From: an uncultured Eubacteriales bacterium
Lineage (GTDB): Bacteria > Bacillota > Clostridia > Oscillospirales > Butyricicoccaceae
DNA length: 7,030 nucleotides
NCBI GenBank assembly: GCA_934630445.1
Contig: CAKTWY010000133.1
Location: 1-7,030, forward strand
Direction: 5' to 3'
Shown: positions 5,888 to 7,030 of the stretch, piece by piece
Layout of the letters: the number at the start of each line of letters is the position of its first letter
Numbering within the stretch: position 1 is the first letter of the stretch
Program-made: the position numbers and the translations under genes
The notes under the pieces: model-generated
Database searches by the model: none
What the model saw: only the letters and a program-made list of their open reading frames with translations
Told to the model about the DNA's origin: nothing

Positions 5888-6910
5888 ATGGCTGTGACCA
5901 TCCGGCAGATCGCTGCAGTCGCGGGCGTCTCGCGCGGCACGGTCGACCGCGTGCTCCATGGCCGCTCCGGGGTAAAGCCCGAGGTCGCCGAGCACGTGCG
6001 GCAGATCGCGCGCGATCTCGGCTTTGAGCCGAACCTGGCGGGAAAGATCCTCGCCTCGCGCAAGCAGCCGCTGAAGATCGGCTGCTTTTTCCCCGGCGTG
6101 GGGAACCCGTTTTATGACGACGTTGTCGCCGGTGTGCGCCGCGCCGGCGGCGAGTACGCCGACTTCGGTGTTGTTCTGGAAATACGCGAGGTGATGGGCT
6201 ACGCGGAGGAGGAGCATATCGCGGCTGTGCGCGGCCTGGCGGAGGAGTGCGCGGCGCTGTGCGTTTCCACGGTCGATACACCCGGGATGAGAGCCTGCGT
6301 GGACGAGCTTTCCGAGCGCGGCGTTCCGGTCGTCGCCGTCAATACCGACCTCACGGGAACAAAACGGCTCTGCTATGTCGGGTGCGATTACCGCGCTGGC
6401 GGGCGCACGGCAGCGGGCCTTCTCGCGCGCATGGTGAATGCGCCGGTGAAGCTGCTCATCATTACCGGTTCGGAGCGCATCAAGGGACACAACGAGCGCA
6501 TCGCGGGCTTTTGTGAGACATTTCGCGCCCGGGGCGTTGCATATGAGCTCGTCGGTGTCGCCGAGTCGCAGGACAGCGACCTGTGCGCGTATGAAAAGAC
6601 GCTTGCCGCCTTCCGCGCGCGCAGCGATATCGACTGCGTGTATATCGCGGCGGCGGGCGTAGCGGGGGTGTGCCGGGCGGTCAGAGAGCTCGGTCTTGCC
6701 GGGCGCGTGCGCGTGGCATGCCATGACGATATCGCCGCCACACGCGACTGTCTGCGCGAGGGGATCATCGACTTTACCGTATGCCAGGGGCCGGAGGCGC
6801 AGGGCTACCACAGCGTGCGCCTGCTGTTTGAGTATTTTATGAGCGACCGCAGGCAGGCGCCGCGCGATTATGTTACAGAGACTGCCATCAAAATTGCGGA
6901 AAACCTGTGA
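5888..6910 (+). CDS. LacI-family transcriptional regulator with sugar-binding domain
   Basis: The 340-residue product has an N-terminal LacI helix-turn-helix at about 3-24 (TIRQIAAVAGVSRGTVDRVL), with the recognition helix at SRGTVDRVLHG. A hinge at about 45-60 (ILASRK) carries the Leu55-Ala56 pair that typically intercalates at the operator centre. From about 62 to 340 there is a periplasmic-binding-protein-like effector domain (IGCFFPGVGNPFYDDVVAGV, NTDLTG, GSERIKGHNERIAGF, CHDDI). The GTVDRV variant of the recognition helix is frequent in Clostridia regulators with ribose-type binding domains. A strong SD (AGGAGG) lies 6 nt from the ATG. As last gene of the operon whose promoter carries the palindrome at 3613-3630, it probably represses its own transcription and is released by a sugar or sugar phosphate. 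The ligand is not known. Confidence 0.93.
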   Translation: MAVTIRQIAAVAGVSRGTVDRVLHGRSGVKPEVAEHVRQIARDLGFEPNLAGKILASRKQPLKIGCFFPGVGNPFYDDVVAGVRRAGGEYADFGVVLEIREVMGYAEEEHIAAVRGLAEECAALCVSTVDTPGMRACVDELSERGVPVVAVNTDLTGTKRLCYVGCDYRAGGRTAAGLLARMVNAPVKLLIITGSERIKGHNERIAGFCETFRARGVAYELVGVAESQDSDLCAYEKTLAAFRARSDIDCVYIAAAGVAGVCRAVRELGLAGRVRVACHDDIAATRDCLREGIIDFTVCQGPEAQGYHSVRLLFEYFMSDRRQAPRDYVTETAIKIAENL

Positions 6911-6940
6911 AAGAGGATGCCTTTATACCTGCTGCGGATC

Positions 6941-6980
6941 AAACAAAACAGACGGGGCGCTGGCTTTTGGCAGCGCCCCG
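6941..6980 (-). terminator. Terminator hairpin between convergent genes
   Basis: A perfect 10-bp stem, CGGGGCGCTG/CAGCGCCCCG (6953-6962 with 6971-6980), encloses an 8-nt loop. On the minus strand it is followed by TCTGTTTTGTTTG, a T-rich tail, and it lies 3 nt past a TGA stop at 6984-6986. It therefore fits the end of a minus-strand gene. On the plus strand it sits 42 nt after the LacI-family stop but is followed by GCGTCATATT, a poor T-tract. It may still end the sugar operon as a bidirectional terminator. Confidence 0.75.
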
Positions 6981-6983
6981 GCG

Positions 6984-7030
6984 TCATATTGATACGCAGC
7001 GCTTCATGTAAAAATCCCAAGCCTGCAATT
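6984..7030 (-). CDS. C-terminal end of an unidentified minus-strand gene
   Basis: The minus strand entering from the right edge has an open frame reading LQAWDFYMKRCVSI and ending at TGA (6984-6986), directly before the hairpin with its T-rich tail. The position of stop and terminator makes this frame the best of the three; one other frame stops a little earlier and one runs on through the hairpin. Fourteen residues are too few to name a family. Confidence 0.45.
   Translation of the reverse strand, partial: LQAWDFYMKRCVSI

Noticed and set aside
5126..6811. Long open frame of 561 codons on the minus strand opposite the kinase end, the cupin-like gene and the regulator
   Set aside because: Its product is rich in His, Arg and Ala with no motif, and it lies opposite three well-supported genes. 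It is an antisense shadow of GC-rich third codon positions.
1..7030. CRISPR arrays, tRNA or rRNA genes, insertion sequences
   Set aside because: No direct-repeat arrays, tRNA-like cloverleaf segments, rRNA segments, transposase motifs or terminal inverted repeats were recognised.

Overview
The window looks like chromosomal DNA from a GC-rich member of the Bacillota, most likely class Clostridia (for example an Oscillospiraceae-like or Christensenellales-like gut anaerobe). The reasons are the rpmH-rnpA-yidD-yidC-jag gene order, a Gram-positive-type YidC without the large extracytoplasmic domain of Gram-negative YidC, strong GGAGG ribosome binding sites, and a TTG start codon. Finer taxonomy is inference.

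Left half (minus strand, about 3470 down to 1). A promoter with perfect consensus boxes (3441-3470) drives a long, apparently structured leader and then rpmH (ribosomal protein L34), rnpA (RNase P protein), yidD (membrane protein insertion factor), yidC (membrane insertase) and jag/khpB (RNA-binding protein). A UUCG-capped hairpin with a T-run lies between rpmH and rnpA and probably attenuates transcription into the downstream genes. A run of three hairpins sits between yidD and yidC. yidC begins at TTG and overlaps jag by 17 nt. A strong terminator (571-611) closes the cluster. Beyond it, a GNAT acetyltransferase gene on the same strand runs off the left edge. The genes usually found beside this cluster (dnaA on one side; mnmE, mnmG, rsmG on the other) are not in the window, and no DnaA boxes were seen.

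Right half (plus strand, 3572-6910). A divergent sigma-A-type promoter (TTGACA, 17 nt, TACACT) is followed by a perfect 18-bp palindrome, TTCGTGCCCGGGCACGAA, which is the likely operator. Three genes follow: a xylulokinase-like FGGY sugar kinase, a cupin-like protein that resembles the DUF4867 family and has no known function, and a LacI-family regulator. The regulator probably binds the palindrome and controls its own operon. A 10-bp hairpin (6953-6980), whose T-rich side faces the minus strand, and the last codons of a convergent minus-strand gene mark the right end. The operon therefore appears to be complete with three genes. It has no recognisable sugar isomerase and no transporter.

The most interesting unit is this kinase / cupin-like protein / LacI operon. 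The uncharacterised protein occupies the place where an aldose-ketose isomerase would be expected.
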